In this document: in pieces, positions 37,791 to 39,987 of the stretch
How the letters are laid out: each line of letters starts with the position of its first letter
How positions within the stretch are numbered: the stretch's first letter is position 1
Source: a virus
Reading direction: 5' to 3' (one strand)
IMG/VR virus record: IMGVR_UViG_3300041955_001176
Coordinates: 1 to 39,987 of that record
Length of the DNA: 39,987 bases
Notes under the pieces: generated by a model
What the model was told of the DNA's origin: nothing
Seen by the model: only the letters and a program-made list of their open reading frames with translations
Database searches by the model: none
Program-made: the position numbers and the translations under genes

Positions 37791-39476
37791 ATGGGAATCT
37801 TATCGAGACTATCGGGCATCGGCCGCGGATTGATGGGCAATGAGCAGCGGACCAGCCTGGAAAATCCCTCGGTTCCGCTGAGTCTGGCGTCCTTTCTGGG
37901 CTGGCTCGGCGCAGGAGAGCCCACCGCTTCCGGCGAAATCATCAACGTTCAGAGCGCGCTGCAGGTGACGGACTTTTATATTGGCATCCGCTGCATCACG
38001 GAAAGCGTCTCGTCGCTGCCTCTGGTCATCTACGAGGTCCAGAATGACGGCACCAAGGAGCGCGTCGACCACGATCTGACGTGGATCTTGGCGAACGAGC
38101 CCAATGATGAAATGGCCGCGCCGCCGTTCTGGGAATCCCAGGTTGGCGCCATGGCCTGCGCCGGTAACAGTTACGCCGAGATCATTCGCGACAACGGTAA
38201 CCGGATTCGCGGGCTTTACCCGCTCTCGCCCGGCGTTACCGAGCCGCGGCGCAATACGAAGACGGGGGTACTCGAGTACGCGACCAGGTCGGGGATGTCG
38301 GACGGCCGCGAGCGCATCATCGCCAAGGAAGACATGGTGCATTGCCCCCTATTCTCCTTCGACGGTCTGAAAGGTTTCTCGCCAGTTACCCTCGCCCGCC
38401 AGACTCTGGGCCTGGCCCGCGCCGCAGAAAAGTTTGGCGGCAAGTTCTTTGGCAATGGCGCGGTGCCGTTACAGCTGCTCACGCCGGAAGTCGGCAATAC
38501 GGTTACAGAGCCACAGCGCGCGGCTCTCAAGGAATCCTTCGAGCGCGGCTTCGGTGGCGAGAACCAACTCCGCACCGCGGTCCTGACCGGCGCCTGGAAG
38601 CTCCAGGCGATGGGACTTTCTCCGGAGGATTGCCAGTTCATTCTTACGCAGAGCTTCACCCGCTCCCGCATCGCCGGGCTGCTGCGTGTACCGCCGCACA
38701 TGATCGGCGACACAACCAGGCTCAGCAATAACAATCACGAGAACCAGACCCTCCAGTTCGTCACCGACTGCCTGCGGCCGTACCTGAACCGCATCGAGAA
38801 GGAGTTGGTTCGCAAGCTCATGCCGCGGTCGGGCCCCAAGGCCTACCAGTATGTCATCGAGTTCGACGTTACCGAACGGCAGCGCGGCGACTTCGTTACC
38901 ACCCAGCAAGGCTTCGCGCTGGGCCGGCAGTGGGGATGGCTCAGCGCCAACGACGTGCGCCGCGCCCTGGGCATGAACCCCGGCGGTCCGGAGCTCGACA
39001 TCTACCTCTCGCCGCTTAACATGCTGGACGCCAACCAGGTTCTAAACCCGCCAGACGAGCCGGAGAATGATGCCGCCGGCGCGGCTCTCGACGAGGGTCA
39101 GCGCGCCATCCTGGCGCGCTACGTCGTTCGCTACGGCAAACCGTTCGTCGAGGCCTTCCGGAGAGCCGGTACGGATCTCGATCGCGTGGCCGCGGAGCTG
39201 CGGCCCGTGGTCACGTCGATCGCTGACGGGTCGATTCATCATGATCCCTTCAGCTTGCGCGACGATGATGCCGCCGGGCGTATTGCCGCCGATGCTGTTG
39301 CCGCCGTGATTCGCCGCCTGAAGAAGCGCGGGCCGGCCTGGGTCTTCAGCGAGAGGCTTTGCCGCGACGAGTTCTGCCGCGTCGTTCGTGCCGTCCATAT
39401 CCACTCCGCGCGCCAGAGCGCGGCAACCAAAGCCGAGCGCGAGCTCGCCGAGCCGGAGGAAGAATATGCAAATTGA
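37791..39476 (+). CDS. Portal protein, HK97 family
   Basis: 561 aa, ATG 37791. ALQVTDFYIGIRCITESVSSLPLVIYE, a GNSYAEIIRDNGNRI segment, RIAGLLRVPPHMIGD, the NHENQTLQFVTDCLRPYLNRIEKEL helix, and GWLSANDVRRALGMNP are the family blocks. It is longer than the HK97 portal (about 420 aa) through a C-terminal helical extension (about 420-561, Ala/Arg-rich). It forms the dodecameric DNA channel. Overlaps the protease start by 11 bp. Confidence 0.94.
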   Translation: MGILSRLSGIGRGLMGNEQRTSLENPSVPLSLASFLGWLGAGEPTASGEIINVQSALQVTDFYIGIRCITESVSSLPLVIYEVQNDGTKERVDHDLTWILANEPNDEMAAPPFWESQVGAMACAGNSYAEIIRDNGNRIRGLYPLSPGVTEPRRNTKTGVLEYATRSGMSDGRERIIAKEDMVHCPLFSFDGLKGFSPVTLARQTLGLARAAEKFGGKFFGNGAVPLQLLTPEVGNTVTEPQRAALKESFERGFGGENQLRTAVLTGAWKLQAMGLSPEDCQFILTQSFTRSRIAGLLRVPPHMIGDTTRLSNNNHENQTLQFVTDCLRPYLNRIEKELVRKLMPRSGPKAYQYVIEFDVTERQRGDFVTTQQGFALGRQWGWLSANDVRRALGMNPGGPELDIYLSPLNMLDANQVLNPPDEPENDAAGAALDEGQRAILARYVVRYGKPFVEAFRRAGTDLDRVAAELRPVVTSIADGSIHHDPFSLRDDDAAGRIAADAVAAVIRRLKKRGPAWVFSERLCRDEFCRVVRAVHIHSARQSAATKAERELAEPEEEYAN

Positions 39477-39987
39477 ACGCAGATTCGTCAAGGGCGGTAA
39501 TGTCCGCGCCAAGAAAGACGGAAAGCCCGGCATCGCCGGCGTCGCCGCCGTCTATACCCAGGAGTACGACACGGGCTGGTTCGTCGAGAGCATCGCGCCC
39601 GGCGCGTTCAGCCGCGCCCTCAAGGAAAAGCAGGACGTGCGCTGCCTGTTCAATCACGATGTCAGCCAGGTTCTGGGCCGCACCAAGTCGGGCACGCTGC
39701 GTCTTGAGGATTCGACTGAAGGTCTCAAGTTCGAGTGCGACACAGATCCTGCGACCAGGGTGGGCGTCGATGTTCCCGCCATGATCGATCGCGGCGATGT
39801 CGACGGCTGCAGCTTCAGCTTCAACGTGCGCAAGCAGACCTGGAGCGACGTCTTCGACGACGACGACCACTACGTCAAGTCGATTCGCATTATCGACGAT
39901 TTGGATTTGTTCGACGTCGGGCCGGTGACCTTCCCGGCTTACACAGACACCACGGTCGATGTGCGCTCGCTGTGGCCCCTTGGAATT
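39466..39987 (+). CDS. Prohead protease, N-terminal part (gene wraps the window ends)
   Basis: ATG 39466 lies inside the portal end. The piece encodes residues 1-174, of which the last 83 repeat what is encoded by 1-249. IAGVAAVYTQEYDTGWFVESIAPGAF is the usual first strand and the catalytic His is H64 in LFNHD. Sequence variant: Asp at the site where the left copy has Gly (base 39866 versus 128). The gene continues at 1-762. Confidence 0.92.
   Translation, partial: MQIERRFVKGGNVRAKKDGKPGIAGVAAVYTQEYDTGWFVESIAPGAFSRALKEKQDVRCLFNHDVSQVLGRTKSGTLRLEDSTEGLKFECDTDPATRVGVDVPAMIDRGDVDGCSFSFNVRKQTWSDVFDDDDHYVKSIRIIDDLDLFDVGPVTFPAYTDTTVDVRSLWPLGI
39739..39987. repeat. Terminal direct repeat, right copy
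   Basis: Repeats 1-249 with one substitution (A at 39866 for G at 128). Together the copies allow circularisation of the contig. Confidence 0.95.

Noticed and set aside
1-39987. CRISPR array, insertion sequence or reverse transcriptase (diversity-generating) element
   Set aside because: No regular spacer-repeat array, no transposase and no reverse-transcriptase motifs were found on either strand.

Overview
The window is the essentially complete genome of a temperate, siphovirus-type tailed phage (Caudoviricetes, HK97/lambda-like plan). It is drawn as a linear contig whose last 249 bases (39739-39987) repeat its first 249 with one mismatch. The sequence therefore closes into a circle of about 39,738 bp, and the prohead protease gene is cut by the window ends. 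The DNA is GC-rich with many ATGA/GTGA stop-start overlaps. A tyrosine integrase next to a tRNA(CAT) 3'-half shows that it can integrate. The host cannot be named from the window. The Sec-type N-terminus of the fibre and the GC-rich coding suggest a GC-rich Gram-negative (an acidobacterium or proteobacterium is a guess only).

Layout. (1) Head: HNH endonuclease, small and large terminase, portal, prohead protease (wrapping the ends), major capsid protein and a two-repeat decoration/fibre protein lie at 34987-39987 and 1-3107, closed by a terminator at 3141-3178. (2) Neck and tail: gp8/gp6-like connector, head closure, DUF3168 tail completion, tail tube, G/T-like chaperones, HK97 gp10-like protein and tape measure (3210-9864). 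A HIRAN-domain cargo gene with its own promoter and terminator interrupts this at 5582-6453. (3) A second small cargo gene and a 1195-aa fibre with a signal-peptide-like N-terminus (9930-13926). (4) Accessory and lysis block 13948-17989: coiled-coil membrane proteins, a Lar-like zinc protein, small holin-like proteins and a lambda R-type endolysin. (5) Distal tail 17986-23527: two minor tail proteins, an NlpC/P60-like tail hydrolase, an ASCH-domain cargo gene and a J-like tip protein. (6) A minus-strand cassette 23535-24104: ribbon-helix-helix regulator plus two Cys-rich mini-proteins, with a near-consensus promoter and two direct repeats on it. (7) Integrase and attP (24187-25502), then a strong stem-loop. 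(8) Early region 25663-34984: ParB-like protein, zinc mini-proteins, DUF2303/YfdQ, DUF5131 (Gp37/Gp68), an HTH regulator, a HTH_36-type replication initiator with an iteron array inside its gene, a degenerate CheY-like receiver and an XRE regulator.

The phage encodes no polymerase, helicase or primase that I can recognise, so it probably recruits the host replisome with the 32742-33548 initiator at the candidate origin 33036-33210. Structural genes run in one direction from a probable late promoter near 35414. The most interesting parts are the candidate internal origin, the HIRAN and ASCH cargo genes in the tail module, the self-regulated minus-strand cassette with a probably leaderless transcript, an integrase with unusual active-site positions, and a virion fibre that looks secreted.
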